Below, in pieces: positions 9,836 to 19,809 of a stretch of 64,000 bases of DNA. The stretch is taken from assembly GCF_936925435.1 (NCBI RefSeq), contig NZ_CAKZHQ010000023.1, positions 1 through 64,000 on the forward strand, read 5' to 3'. The translations under genes and the position numbers were made by a program. Every line of letters begins with the position of its first letter. The first letter of the stretch is position 1. The DNA comes from an uncultured Ramlibacter sp. GTDB taxonomy: Bacteria > Pseudomonadota > Gammaproteobacteria > Burkholderiales > Burkholderiaceae_C. The notes below the pieces were generated by a model that searched no databases, was not told the DNA's origin, and saw nothing but the letters and a program-made list of their open reading frames with translations.

Positions 9836-10727
9836 TTTTCCATCCCAGCCGGCCGACCAGCCAGCTCAAGAGAAACACACCGGCGAGGATCACCATGGCG
9901 ATGGCGCTGGCGTAGCCCCAGTACGAGAAGTTGAAGGCCTGGATGAAGCCGTAGTAGTTGGTGACCTCGGTCACCGTGCCAGGCCCGCCGTTGGTCAGTA
10001 CATAGATCAGCGGGAAGGCCTTGAAGCTGTCGATCAGGCGAAACAGCGCGCACACCACCAGCACCGGCCGGATGTGCGGCAGCACGATGAACCGAAACAG
10101 CTGCCAGCGGTTGGCGCCGTCCAGGCGGGCCGCTTCCAGCGGATCGGCCGGCACCATCTGCAATGCCGCCAGCACCATCAGCATGGTGAAGGGGAACCAC
10201 TGCCAGGTGTCGGCCAGGGTGATGGCCCACAAGGCGGTGGCCGGGTTGGCGATCAGCGAGGAGAAGGGCAGGCCCAGGGTCTCGGCCGCGCGGTGCAGCG
10301 GGCTGACATCGGGCGAGTACATGATCTTCCAGATCAGGGCGACCACGATGGGCGGCAGCACCATGGGGATGAGGAAGGCAGTGCGCGTCGCCGCCAGCAG
10401 GCGCGACCTGCCGTCCAGCAGCAAGGCGATGCCCAGACCCACGGCGACCTGCAGCGCCACGCTGGAGACGGAGAGCTTGAGCTGGGTGACCACCGAATCC
10501 AGGAAGCGCGGGTCCTCCAGCAGGTGCCGGTAGTTGACCAGCGGGTCGTCGAAGCGAAAGCTCGCGACCGGGTCGGTCAGGCTCAGCGGCGTCAGGCTGG
10601 CCACCAGCAGCGCAGCCGCCGGCAGCAGGGTGACCAGCAGCAGCACCACCAGCGAGGGCGCCAGCCCGAGCAGGAAGGCGCGCCGGCGCTGCGCTTGCCA
10701 GCCGGCACGGGGGAGGGCAATCGTCAT
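9822..10727 (-). CDS. CUT1-type ABC transporter permease (MalF/UgpA-like)
   Basis: A 301-residue permease with six predicted membrane segments (first at about residues 17-39) and the EAA loop LEAARLDGANRWQLFRFIVLP near residue 205. It pairs with the downstream MalG-like permease, which it overlaps by 14 bases, and follows the binding-protein gene by 6 bases. The order binding protein, permease, permease, ATPase is the normal CUT1 operon order. Confidence 0.9.
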   Translation of the reverse strand: MTIALPRAGWQAQRRRAFLLGLAPSLVVLLLVTLLPAAALLVASLTPLSLTDPVASFRFDDPLVNYRHLLEDPRFLDSVVTQLKLSVSSVALQVAVGLGIALLLDGRSRLLAATRTAFLIPMVLPPIVVALIWKIMYSPDVSPLHRAAETLGLPFSSLIANPATALWAITLADTWQWFPFTMLMVLAALQMVPADPLEAARLDGANRWQLFRFIVLPHIRPVLVVCALFRLIDSFKAFPLIYVLTNGGPGTVTEVTNYYGFIQAFNFSYWGYASAIAMVILAGVFLLSWLVGRLGWKNEQH

Positions 10728-10733
10728 CGGGGC

Positions 10734-12065
10734 CTAGAGATTGATGCCGGCGCGCTTGAGTTCGGCGATCGAGGCGGCCTGGGCCTGCTGGAAGGCCTGC
10801 TTGGCCGACGACTGCTTGGTGACCACCAGCTCGATGGCCTTGTTCAGCTGCTGGTCGATCTGCGGATAGACCGAGACCGTGCGGTACTTCATGTGGCCGG
10901 TCTTGGCCGCCAGGTCGATCGATTCCAGCGAGAGTTTGGCCAGGTCGCTGCCGTTGATGACCTGCCGGGAGCGGAAGTCCTGCGAATCGATGTCCGAGCG
11001 CCGGGCCGGCGAGCCGTAGCCGGCCAGCACCGCCTTGCGCGTGGTCTGCTTGGACAAGGCCCACTGGATGAAGGCCCAGGCGGCCTCCTTGTTCTTCGAG
11101 CCGGTGGGGATGCCCAGGCCGTGCACGGCGGCGCCAGGGAAGCGGCCGGCCGGGCCCTTGGGCACCAAGCCGAACTTCACTGTCTTGATGGTCTTGCTGG
11201 TGGCCGGGTCGCCCAGCTGGGCCAGGTGCAGCTGGCCGGCGTCGGTGAAGTTCACCCGGCCCTGCTTGAGGGCCTGGGTCACCTGGTCGGGCGTGTAGGT
11301 CACGGCACCGTCGGGGCCGAACTCACGCAGCAGGCCGGCGTAGTACTCGGCGGCGGCGATCACCTCCGGCGTGTCCAGGGTGGGGAAGAGGTCGTCCGGC
11401 GCCTTGCGAAAAACGTTGCCGCCGAAGGCCTGCAGATAGGGCACGAAGGTCCAGCCGTAGTGGCTGTCGGCCACGAAGCCGGCCACGCGCTCCTTCTTGT
11501 TGACGGCACGCAGCACCTTGGCCAGGTCGTCCACCGTGTCGGGAAACTCCAGGCCGGCGGCCTGCACCAGGTCGAAGCGCGAGGAGGCCGTGAGCAAGGC
11601 CTCGGCCGTCCATGGAATGCCGTACAGCTTGCCGTCCTTGCCTGTCTCCGGTGCGCGGGCGCCGGGCAGGAAGTCGTTGATGTCCCAGTCGGCCGGGGTC
11701 AGCGCCGGGTTCTTGACGAAGTCGTCCAGCGGGGTGAACCAGCCGTTGTTGATCCAGCGGCTGGAGTAGATGAAGGTGACGTTGAGCACGTCGTAGGCCG
11801 AGCCCTTGGTCGACAGCTCCAGGTCGGCGCGCTGGTTGTAGACCGGAAACGAGGGCGTGTCGAAGTTGACCTTGGCGCCAGTGAGCGCCTCGAACTCCGG
11901 CAGGTACTGCTGCAGCAGCTTGGGGTAGGCGGCGCTGAAGGTCGAGACATTGAGCGTCACGCCGGCGAATTTCTTGGCACCGCCCTGGGCGGCGGCAAAG
12001 CCGGGTAGCAGGGCGCCGGCGCCGAGCGCGGCACCGGCAGTGAGGAACTGGCGACGTTGGGTCAT
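10734..12065 (-). CDS. Extracellular solute-binding protein, family 1 (CUT1 importer)
   Basis: A 443-residue periplasmic binding protein of the MalE/UgpB type. The N-terminus MTQRRQFLTAGAALGAGALL has an RR pair, suggesting Tat export. The mature protein begins with the family strand VTLNVSTFSAAYPKLLQQYLPEFEALTG and continues with GSAYDVLNVTFIYSSRWINNGW and KDGKLYGIPWTAE segments. It determines the specificity of the importer. It lies 35 bases after the AtsK/TauD-like dioxygenase gene; the neighbours suggest a sulfated or sulfonated carbohydrate-like or polar ligand, but this is inference only. Confidence 0.9.
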   Translation of the reverse strand: MTQRRQFLTAGAALGAGALLPGFAAAQGGAKKFAGVTLNVSTFSAAYPKLLQQYLPEFEALTGAKVNFDTPSFPVYNQRADLELSTKGSAYDVLNVTFIYSSRWINNGWFTPLDDFVKNPALTPADWDINDFLPGARAPETGKDGKLYGIPWTAEALLTASSRFDLVQAAGLEFPDTVDDLAKVLRAVNKKERVAGFVADSHYGWTFVPYLQAFGGNVFRKAPDDLFPTLDTPEVIAAAEYYAGLLREFGPDGAVTYTPDQVTQALKQGRVNFTDAGQLHLAQLGDPATSKTIKTVKFGLVPKGPAGRFPGAAVHGLGIPTGSKNKEAAWAFIQWALSKQTTRKAVLAGYGSPARRSDIDSQDFRSRQVINGSDLAKLSLESIDLAAKTGHMKYRTVSVYPQIDQQLNKAIELVVTKQSSAKQAFQQAQAASIAELKRAGINL

Positions 12066-12100
12066 GGAAACTCGTTTCTTTGGGGTGTTCTGGATGGGGC

Positions 12101-13081
12101 TCAGGCGGCCTGGGAGATGGCGGCGCGGATCTGCTCGTCATTCACAGCCTCCGGGCGTCTGCGGGTGCGGCTGCGCTGGCCGTCCACCGAGACAGCGGGC
12201 TCGCCTTCGATGGTCACGCGCCGCACCAGGCGGGCCTGATCGCCGTAGTCGTTGATGGCGTAGTGCTGGGTGGCGCGGTTGTCCCAGATCGCCACGTCGT
12301 CCTGACGCCAGCTCCAGCGGACGGTGTTCTCCAACTTGGTCACGCGGTTTTGCAGCAGCTCGAAGATGCGCGCCGACTCGGTGCTGGAAAAGCCGGAGAT
12401 CTTCTTGACGAAGTGGCCCAGCAGCAGGGCGCGTTCGCCCGAGACCGGGTGCACGTGGACGATGGGGTGCTCGGCCTCGAAGACGGCCGAGACGAACACG
12501 TTCTGGTGATGGCGCAGGCGCTCGTCTTCAACCACGGCACGGGTCGCGCCGTAGTCGTAGTCGTTGCTGTGCACGGCCCAAAGCTTGTCGGCGAAGCGCT
12601 TGAGGTCTTCCGGCAGGCCTTCATAAGCGGCCGCCGTGTTGGCCCAGACCGTGTCGCCGCCGTAGGCGGGGATGGTGACGCCACGCAGGATGGAGATCTT
12701 GGGGAACGCATCAACGAAGGTGACGTCGGTGTGCCAGGAATCGGCGCGGCCGCCGCCCTTGGAGGCATCGAGCTCGAAAAGTTGGGTGCCCTGGGGCGAG
12801 GGCACGGTGGGGTGGGCCACGGTGCGACCCAGGCGCGCGCCGAAGGCCTGGTGGGCGGTGTCGTCCAGCTGGTCCTGGCCGCGGAAGAACAAGACCTTGT
12901 GCCGGACCAGGGCCGCCTGCAGATGGCCGATGGTGGCGTCGTCCAGGGAGGCGGAGAGCTTCAGGTTGCTGACTTCGCCGCCGATGCGGCCGGCCACACG
13001 GCGGATCTGCAGGCCGCCGAAAGAGGCATCTTCGTTCGTGGTTTGCGTTGCGCTCAAGGTCTTGCTCCGGTTGTGGTGCAA
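12101..13081 (-). CDS. TauD/AtsK-like Fe(II)/2-oxoglutarate-dependent dioxygenase
   Basis: A dioxygenase of up to 326 residues. The iron ligands are seen in WHTDVTF (H and D, about residue 120) and a distal His in the ATQHYAINDYGD segment; the 2-oxoglutarate arginine lies in RLVRRVTIEGE. The C-terminal extension (EPAVSVDGQRSRTRRRP) resembles the alkylsulfatase AtsK group, which hydroxylates the carbon next to a sulfate ester or sulfonate so that sulfate or sulfite is released with an aldehyde. It is the first gene of a minus-strand unit with the CUT1 importer and the DszC/SfnB-like enzyme. The start may instead be the TTG 24 bases inside the frame. Confidence 0.88.
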   Translation of the reverse strand: MHHNRSKTLSATQTTNEDASFGGLQIRRVAGRIGGEVSNLKLSASLDDATIGHLQAALVRHKVLFFRGQDQLDDTAHQAFGARLGRTVAHPTVPSPQGTQLFELDASKGGGRADSWHTDVTFVDAFPKISILRGVTIPAYGGDTVWANTAAAYEGLPEDLKRFADKLWAVHSNDYDYGATRAVVEDERLRHHQNVFVSAVFEAEHPIVHVHPVSGERALLLGHFVKKISGFSSTESARIFELLQNRVTKLENTVRWSWRQDDVAIWDNRATQHYAINDYGDQARLVRRVTIEGEPAVSVDGQRSRTRRRPEAVNDEQIRAAISQAA

Positions 13082-13259
13082 AAAATTCTAGGGACAAGCT
13101 GCGCAAAAGCGAACCAATGGATTTCGATTTGCAAACAACCAAGTCATCGCTGGGCCGTATAGATGTTTCGGTTGTGAGCAAACGCCAAAACATTCGTTCG
13201 CGGCGCGGCGCTTGCGGCATACATTGCGGCTCTCCCGCCTTACCGCAGACAAGCAGACG
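13082..13259. promoter_or_regulatory. Divergent promoter region between two dioxygenase genes
   Basis: The 178-base spacer is distinctly richer in A/T than the flanking genes and must hold the promoters for both the AtsK-like (minus) and TauD-like (plus) transcription units. A direct repeat of TTGCGGC with 12-base spacing (13212-13218 and 13224-13230) lies 30-48 bases before the plus-strand start. No CysB or Cbl site could be assigned by eye. Confidence 0.4.
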
Positions 13260-14135
13260 ATGAAATTTCCCGCCTTCGACCTGGGTCAGCTCGAAATCAG
13301 GCCCCTGGACGACGCCCTGGGCGCCGAGGTGCTGGGCCTGGACCTGAGCCAGCCATTGACGCCCTACGAACTCGAGCGCATCCACCAGGCGCATCTGGAC
13401 CACCACGTGCTGGTGTTCCGCGACATGCGCATCACGCCGGCCCAGCAGGTGGCGTTCAGCCGGCGCTTCGGGCCGTTGCAGATCCATGTGCTCAAGGACT
13501 TTCAGCTGGCCGGCCAGCCCGAGGTTCTGGTGGTCTCCAACATCAAGGAGGGCGGCAAGCCCATCGGCCTGGGCGATGCCGGCCATTTCTGGCATTCCGA
13601 CCTGTCGTACAAGGACAAGCCCAGCCTGGGCTCCATGCTGCATGCGCAGGAGCTGCCCTCCGAGGGCGGCGACACGCTGTTCGCCAACCAGCACACGGCC
13701 TACGAGGCGCTGCCGCAGGAACTCAAGAAGCTGATCGCGCCGCTGGCGGCCGAGCACACCTACCTGGCAAAGTACGAGGAACTGCGCGAGCGCAGTCCCT
13801 GGCGTCCCAAGCTCACGCAGGTGCAGCTCGATGAAGTCCAGCCGGTGGTGCACCCTGTGGTGCGGACCCATCCCGAGACCGGCCGCAAGGCGCTGTTCGT
13901 CAGCGAGCATTTCACGACGCGCGTCGTCGGCCTGCCCGAGGATGAAAGCCGCGCCGTGCTGGATGAACTGTTCGAGCGCAGCGTGCGGTCCGAGCACGTC
14001 ATGCGCCACCAGTGGGCGCCGCATGACATGGTGTTCTGGGACAACCGCTCGGTCATGCACCTGGCAGCCGGCACGCCCGAGCACCTGCGCCGCAAGCTCT
14101 ACCGAACCACCATCGAGGGCGACACGCCTTTCTGA
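13260..14135 (+). CDS. TauD-like Fe(II)/2-oxoglutarate-dependent dioxygenase
   Basis: A 291-residue TauD/TfdA-family enzyme. Iron ligands lie in FWHSDLSYK (H and D, about residues 107-110) and in the DNRSVMHLAAG distal His; the 2-oxoglutarate Arg is in RKLYRTTIEGD. TauD proteins oxygenate taurine or related sulfonates, releasing sulfite; other members act on 2,4-D or different substrates. I chose the ATG at 13260, which gives the family N-terminus. It is only about 35-40% like the divergent dioxygenase by eye. It is the first gene of a plus-strand operon with a complete NitT/TauT-type importer. Confidence 0.88.
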   Translation: MKFPAFDLGQLEIRPLDDALGAEVLGLDLSQPLTPYELERIHQAHLDHHVLVFRDMRITPAQQVAFSRRFGPLQIHVLKDFQLAGQPEVLVVSNIKEGGKPIGLGDAGHFWHSDLSYKDKPSLGSMLHAQELPSEGGDTLFANQHTAYEALPQELKKLIAPLAAEHTYLAKYEELRERSPWRPKLTQVQLDEVQPVVHPVVRTHPETGRKALFVSEHFTTRVVGLPEDESRAVLDELFERSVRSEHVMRHQWAPHDMVFWDNRSVMHLAAGTPEHLRRKLYRTTIEGDTPF

Positions 14136-14157
14136 ACTCTTTGAACGACCCACACGC

Positions 14158-15143
14158 ATGAAGAAAATTGTCGCCATCACCGCCCTGGCCGCGGCCAGCC
14201 TCGCGGTCCACGCCGAGGGCAAGATCAGCATCGCCCAGCAGTTCGGCATCGGCTACCTGATCCTGGACGTGCTGCAGGACCAGAAGCTGATCGAAAAACA
14301 CGGCAGGGCCCAGGGCCTGGACATCCAGGTGGAGTGGAGCCAGATCTCCGGCGCCACGGCCATGAACGAGGCCTTGCTGGCCGGCTCGCTGGACGTGGTC
14401 TCGGCCGGCGTGCCGCCGCTGCTGACGCTGTGGGACCGCACCAAGGGCAGGCAGAACGTCAAGGCGGTGGCGGCCCTGGGCTCGCTGCCCAACTACCTGA
14501 TCACCAACAACCCCAAGGTCAAGACCTTGAAGGACCTGGGCGAGAAGGACCGCATCGCCGTGCCGGCGGCGGGCACGGGCTTCCAGTCGCGCACCCTGCA
14601 GATCGAGACCGCCAAGGTCTTCGGCAAAGACGACTTCAAGCGTTTCGACAATATCTCGGTCAGCCTGCCGCACCCGGATGCGACGGCGGCGCTGATCAGC
14701 GGCGGTTCGGAAATCACCACGCATTTTTCCAGCGCGCCGTTTTACTACCAGGCACTGGAGAACAAGAGCGTGCACAAGGTGCTCAGCTCCTACGACATCC
14801 TGGGCGGGCCGGCGACCTTCAACGTGCTCTACACCACGCAGAAGTACCACGACGAGAACCCCAAGACCTACAAGGCCTTCTATGCGGCCCTGTTGGAGGC
14901 GGCGCAGTTCATCAAGGCCGACAAGGCCAGGGCCGCAGACACCTTCATCCGGGTGCAGAAGTCCAAGCTCTCGCGCGACTTCGTGCGCCGCATTGTCGAG
15001 GATCCGGAGAACGACTTCACCGTCTCGCCGTACCGCACCTTCGTCTATGCCGACGAGCTGCACAAGCTGGGCGTGCTGAAGAACCGCGCTGCATCGTGGA
15101 AGGACTACTTCTTCGAAGAAGCCTACGCCCAGCCGGGCAGCTG

Positions 15144-15144
<1 letters not shown>
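14158..15144 (+). CDS. ABC transporter substrate-binding protein (NitT/TauT/SsuA type)
   Basis: A 328-residue periplasmic binding protein. The signal peptide is MKKIVAITALAAASLAVHA, with cleavage expected after VHA at residue 19. The mature part has the NMT1-like fold: ISIAQQFGIGYLILDVLQDQ, then EALLAGSLDVVSAGVPPLL and VAVPAAGTG-type segments (DRIAVPAAGTGFQSRTLQIE). The frame is open further upstream but the ATG at 14158 gives a perfect signal sequence and follows the dioxygenase stop by 22 bases. Its stop overlaps the start of the ATPase gene. Confidence 0.9.
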
Positions 15145-15976
<832 letters not shown>

Positions 15977-15980
<4 letters not shown>

Positions 15981-16846
15981 CAGTCTTGAACCCTCCCATC
16001 CGTCCCGAATACGAACTGGTGCTGGAGCCGCTGCCGCCGCGCGCTGCCGAACGCAGCCTGCCCCTGGCCGCGCGCCTGTGGCAGCAGGGCTGGCTGCGCC
16101 GCGGCCTCATCCTGGTGGTGCTGGCCGCGCTGTGGGAAGTGGTGGCGCGCTGGCAGGACAACGACTTGCTGCTGCCCACGTTTTTGCAGGCAGCGCGCGC
16201 CCTGGGCGAAGGCCTGGCCAGCGGCGAACTGCTGGAGAAAACCCGCATCACCCTGGCCGTGCTGCTGCAGGGCTACGCCATGGGCGTGCTGGCGGCTTTC
16301 GCGCTGACGGTGCTGGCCGTGTCCACCCAGCTGGGGCGCGACCTGCTGTCCACGCTGACCGCCATGTTCAATCCGCTGCCGGCCATCGCGCTGCTGCCGC
16401 TGGCCCTGCTGTGGTTCGGCCTGGGCCGCGGCAGCCTGGTCTTTGTGTTGATGCATTCCGTGCTGTGGCCGCTGGCCCTGAACACCTATGCGGGCTTTCA
16501 GGGCGTGCCCGACACGCTGCGCATGGCGGGCCGCAACTACGGCCTGACCGGGCTGCGCTACGTGCTGCAGATTCTGGTGCCGGCGGCGCTGCCGGCCATT
16601 GTCTCGGGCCTGAAGATCGGCTGGGCCTTTGCCTGGCGCACCCTGATCGCGGCGGAACTGGTGTTCGGCGCATCTTCCGGCAAGGGCGGCCTGGGCTGGT
16701 TCATCTTCCAGAACCGCAATGAACTGCAGACCGACCGCGTTTTCGCCGGCCTGGCCCTGGTCATCCTGATCGGCCTGGCTGTGGAGGGCCTGGTGTTCCA
16801 GACGCTGGAGCGCCTGACGGTGCGGCGCTGGGGCATGCAGCGCTAG
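15977..16846 (+). CDS. ABC transporter permease (TauC/SsuC-like)
   Basis: A 289-residue permease with an N-terminal cytoplasmic segment of about 45 residues, then six membrane spans. The EAA-type loop reads LRMAGRNYGLTGLRYVLQIL near residue 180. Its ATG overlaps the ATPase stop. Last gene of the TauD-like dioxygenase/importer operon; convergent with the cytochrome c peroxidase gene 7 bases away. Confidence 0.9.
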
Positions 16847-16853
16847 GGCCGCA

Positions 16854-17849
16854 TCACTTTTTCTCGAACTGCTTGCCGGTCAGGGACTTGAGGAAGGCTT
16901 CAATGTCCTTGCGGTCGGCGGCGGCAATTTCGCGTCCCAGCTGGTGCCGGCCCATGAGCAGGATGGCCTCGTCCAGGCTGTCGACAGCGCCGTCGTGGAA
17001 ATAGGGCGGCGTGATGGCGACGTTGCGCAGCGACGCCACGCGGAAAATGTGCATGTCCTCCGGCTTCTTGGTCACGGCGAATTTGCCCTTGTCCAACTCC
17101 ACCATGTGGCCACGTCCTTTGGCCGTGCGGTCGGCGAAGTAGTCCCCGACCATGCTGAACTTCGTGAACAGGTTGCCGCCCACGTTGATGCCGTTGTGGC
17201 AGCCGACGCAGCCGTTGGCTTTGAACTTGTCGTAGCCGAGCTTTTCCTGCGCCGTGATGGCGTTGTCATTGCCCTTGAGCCAGTCGTCAAAGCGCGAGGG
17301 CGTGACCAGTGATTTTTCAAAACTCACGATCGCGTCCATGGCGTTGGCCTGGCTCACCGGCTGGTCACCGCCATAGGCGGATTTGAATTCGGCGGCGATG
17401 GGCGCGTCTGCGGAAAGGATGTCGATCACCTTTTTCCAGTCATGTGCCATGGTGTCGGCATTGCCGACCGAGCCCGTGATCTGGGCGTGCAGGTCCTTGG
17501 TGCGGCCGGTCCAGTTCAGGCCGGCGGTGTTGTAGCGGATGTTGTAGATGGTGGGCGAGTTCAGCTCGCGCACCTTGCCGAAGGCGCTGACCGAATGGCG
17601 GCGGGTGTCGGCGCCCCCGGCGTGCGGCAGATGGCAGGATTGGCAGGACACCGTGCCGTCGCCGGAGAAGCGCTTGTCGGCAAACAGCTTTTCCCCCAGC
17701 CTGACCTTGGCCGGCTCCACGTCCGTCACCGTGTCCGGCAGGGGCAGGAGAGGCTCGCTGCGCGGAGTCTGCGCAACAACCAAAAGGTGAACGATGCCCG
17801 CCGACAGTGCGATCGCCACTGCGCCGCGCTTCCAATGCTTGCTTGCCAT
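16854..17849 (-). CDS. Di-haem cytochrome c peroxidase family protein
   Basis: A 331-residue periplasmic protein with two haem-binding motifs, CQSCH at about residues 69-73 and CVGCH at about 213-217, in the CcpA/MauG fold. It has an uncleaved or cleavable N-terminal hydrophobic segment (residues 9-26). Family members reduce hydrogen peroxide with electrons from cytochrome c, or (MauG-like) carry out post-translational oxidation. The distal parts AVDSLDEAILLMGRHQLGR and IEAFLKSLTG are typical. The ATG at 17849 gives the signal sequence; the frame is open to 18023. Alone and divergent from the alpha/beta hydrolase. Confidence 0.87.
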   Translation of the reverse strand: MASKHWKRGAVAIALSAGIVHLLVVAQTPRSEPLLPLPDTVTDVEPAKVRLGEKLFADKRFSGDGTVSCQSCHLPHAGGADTRRHSVSAFGKVRELNSPTIYNIRYNTAGLNWTGRTKDLHAQITGSVGNADTMAHDWKKVIDILSADAPIAAEFKSAYGGDQPVSQANAMDAIVSFEKSLVTPSRFDDWLKGNDNAITAQEKLGYDKFKANGCVGCHNGINVGGNLFTKFSMVGDYFADRTAKGRGHMVELDKGKFAVTKKPEDMHIFRVASLRNVAITPPYFHDGAVDSLDEAILLMGRHQLGREIAAADRKDIEAFLKSLTGKQFEKK

Positions 17850-18063
17850 GGCCAGCCCTCCTGGACGAGAGAAGACTCTCCCACGCAAGCCGGCGCCATA
17901 CCAACACCTTTTTCGTAACTTTTTGATCGATGCAAGGGACTTCCGGAGGGATCGGCTGTCGCGCCGACCGGGCGGCTGGAGCGCAGCCGGCCATTGGAGG
18001 GAGGCGCGCCGCGCGCCGGGCACCCATGCTGGAGCGGCTTCAACCCTTCACCAGGAACACCCC

Positions 18064-18978
18064 ATGCGCAAACAGTTCGCCGCCCTCGCCATCGCCGTCG
18101 CAGCCGCTCTGCCGGCAGTCGCCCAAGTGCATCCCTTTCCTCCCAGCTTCAAGATGCAGGACATCCAGGCGGGAGACGCAACCATCCACGTCCGCGTGGG
18201 CGGCTCCGGTCCCGCCGTGGTTCTGCTTCACGGGTTCGGCGACACAGGCGACATGTGGGCCCCGATGGCGGCCGTGCTGGCGCGCAGCCACACGGTCGTG
18301 GTGCCGGACCTGCGTGGCATGGGGCTCTCGTCACATCCTGCAGGCGGCTACGACAAACGCACGCAGGCCGCCGATGTGCGGGCGGTGCTCACCCACCTGA
18401 AGCTGGACCAGGCCGACATCGTGGGCCATGACATCGGGACCATGGTCGCTTACGCCTACGCGGCCCGCTATCCGGACAAGACCACGCGTCTGGTTGTGAT
18501 GGACGCGCCGGTTCCCGGCGTCCCGCCATGGGACCAGATCGTGCGCAGCCCGGCGCTCTGGCACTTTTCCTTTGGAGGTCCCGACGCCGAACGGCTGGTG
18601 GCCGGGCGCGAGCGCATCTACCTGGACCGCTTCTGGAACGAATTCGCCGGCAACCCCGCCAAGATCGACGAGGCAACGCGCGTCCACTACACCCAGTTCT
18701 ACGCCAGGCCGGGCGCCATGCACTCGGCGTTTGCGCAGTTCCTGGCCATTGGCCAGGATGCGCAGGACAACGCCAAATCCATCGCCAACAAGCTGACCAT
18801 GCCGGTCCTGGCCATCGGTGGCGCCAAGTCCTTTGGGGCCAACGAGGCGGCGGTGATGCGCAACGCGGCGAGCAACGTCACCGAACTGGTGATTCCCGAC
18901 GCGGGCCACTGGCTGATGGAGGAGGCGCCGCAAGCCACGATTGACGCGGTTCAGGCCTTCCTGCGGCGCGCTCTCTGA
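18064..18978 (+). CDS. Secreted alpha/beta hydrolase (epoxide hydrolase/dehalogenase-like)
   Basis: A 304-residue hydrolase. The signal peptide is MRKQFAALAIAVAAALPAVAQ. The catalytic nucleophile is an Asp in GHDIGTM (about residue 122), as in epoxide hydrolases and haloalkane dehalogenases, not the Ser of esterases; the oxyanion segment is LHGFGDTGDMW and the catalytic His is in DAGHWLMEE near the end. The exact substrate is unknown. The ATG at 18064 was chosen for the signal peptide. Transcribed toward the SDR gene, convergent. Confidence 0.88.
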   Translation: MRKQFAALAIAVAAALPAVAQVHPFPPSFKMQDIQAGDATIHVRVGGSGPAVVLLHGFGDTGDMWAPMAAVLARSHTVVVPDLRGMGLSSHPAGGYDKRTQAADVRAVLTHLKLDQADIVGHDIGTMVAYAYAARYPDKTTRLVVMDAPVPGVPPWDQIVRSPALWHFSFGGPDAERLVAGRERIYLDRFWNEFAGNPAKIDEATRVHYTQFYARPGAMHSAFAQFLAIGQDAQDNAKSIANKLTMPVLAIGGAKSFGANEAAVMRNAASNVTELVIPDAGHWLMEEAPQATIDAVQAFLRRAL

Positions 18979-19002
18979 CCGGAGCGGGCAGCGCCGGCGT
19001 GT

Positions 19003-19791
19003 TCAGCTGGCCTGACGCGTCGGCATGATCACGACCTGCTGCAGGTTCACATGCGGCGGCAGGCCCACTGTGAATGCGATGGCCTGCGCCACGTCTTCCG
19101 GCTGGAGCCATTCGATGGTCTCGCGCGTGCTCTCCAGCCAGTCGATCGCGCCTTGATCGGAAAAATGGCTTTGCAGCTCGGTCGCCACGATGCCCGGCTC
19201 GATCATGGAGACCCGTACGCCCTTGACGCCGAGTTCGCCCCGCAGGTGGCGCGACAGGTGGCTGGTCGCGGCCTTGGTGGCGGAGTAGACGGCGAAGTTG
19301 GGATAGATGTTCTGCGCGGCAATCGAGGAAATGTTGACCAGGTCGGCCGGGCACCCGTCTGCCGCGGCATCGAGCAGCGATGGCAGGAAAACACCGGTGA
19401 TGCGCAATGCGGCGCTCAGGTTGAGCGAGATCATGTGGTCCCAGTCCTCGGTGCGGTGCTCGGTGATCGGGGAGGGCAGCATGACGCCTGCGTTGTTCAC
19501 CACCAGGTTCACCACGCCAAGCTGGGCTGCGATGGTCGCGGCCGCCTTTTCGACGGACCGCGGGTCCGTGACATCCACTGTGACCGCAATGGCCACGCCG
19601 CCGGCACCGGCGATGTCCACTGCATGCCGTTGCAGAAGCTCCGTCCTGCGGCCCAGAAGGGCCACCTTGGCGCCGCGCGCGGCCAGCAGAGCGGCGGTCG
19701 CGGCGCCGATGCCGCTGGATGCGCCAGTCACGACTGCGACGCGTGAGGACAAGGGCTGGGAAGCTGCGATGGCCTTGCTATGCGTGCTCAT
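19003..19791 (-). CDS. Short-chain dehydrogenase/reductase
   Basis: A 262-residue classical SDR. The cofactor motif is VTGASSGIGAATAALLAARGAKVAL cut here to its core TGASSGIG (about residues 20-27), NNAG at about 94-97, and the active-site YSATK (Tyr/Lys at about residues 163-167). It is an NAD(P)-dependent oxidoreductase of unknown substrate. It lies 18 bases after the response-regulator gene on the same strand and is probably co-transcribed with it. Confidence 0.9.
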   Translation of the reverse strand: MSTHSKAIAASQPLSSRVAVVTGASSGIGAATAALLAARGAKVALLGRRTELLQRHAVDIAGAGGVAIAVTVDVTDPRSVEKAAATIAAQLGVVNLVVNNAGVMLPSPITEHRTEDWDHMISLNLSAALRITGVFLPSLLDAAADGCPADLVNISSIAAQNIYPNFAVYSATKAATSHLSRHLRGELGVKGVRVSMIEPGIVATELQSHFSDQGAIDWLESTRETIEWLQPEDVAQAIAFTVGLPPHVNLQQVVIMPTRQAS

Positions 19792-19809
19792 TGGTTTGAT
19801 CCCGTTCGG

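Noticed and set aside
9498..12008. Long open frame opposite the CUT1 permease and binding-protein genes
   Set aside because: Same reason: an antisense shadow with no family resemblance.
17923..17936. FNR-like word TTGATCGATGCAAG upstream of the cytochrome c peroxidase gene
   Set aside because: Right half does not match ATCAA; too weak compared with the perfect box at 40246.
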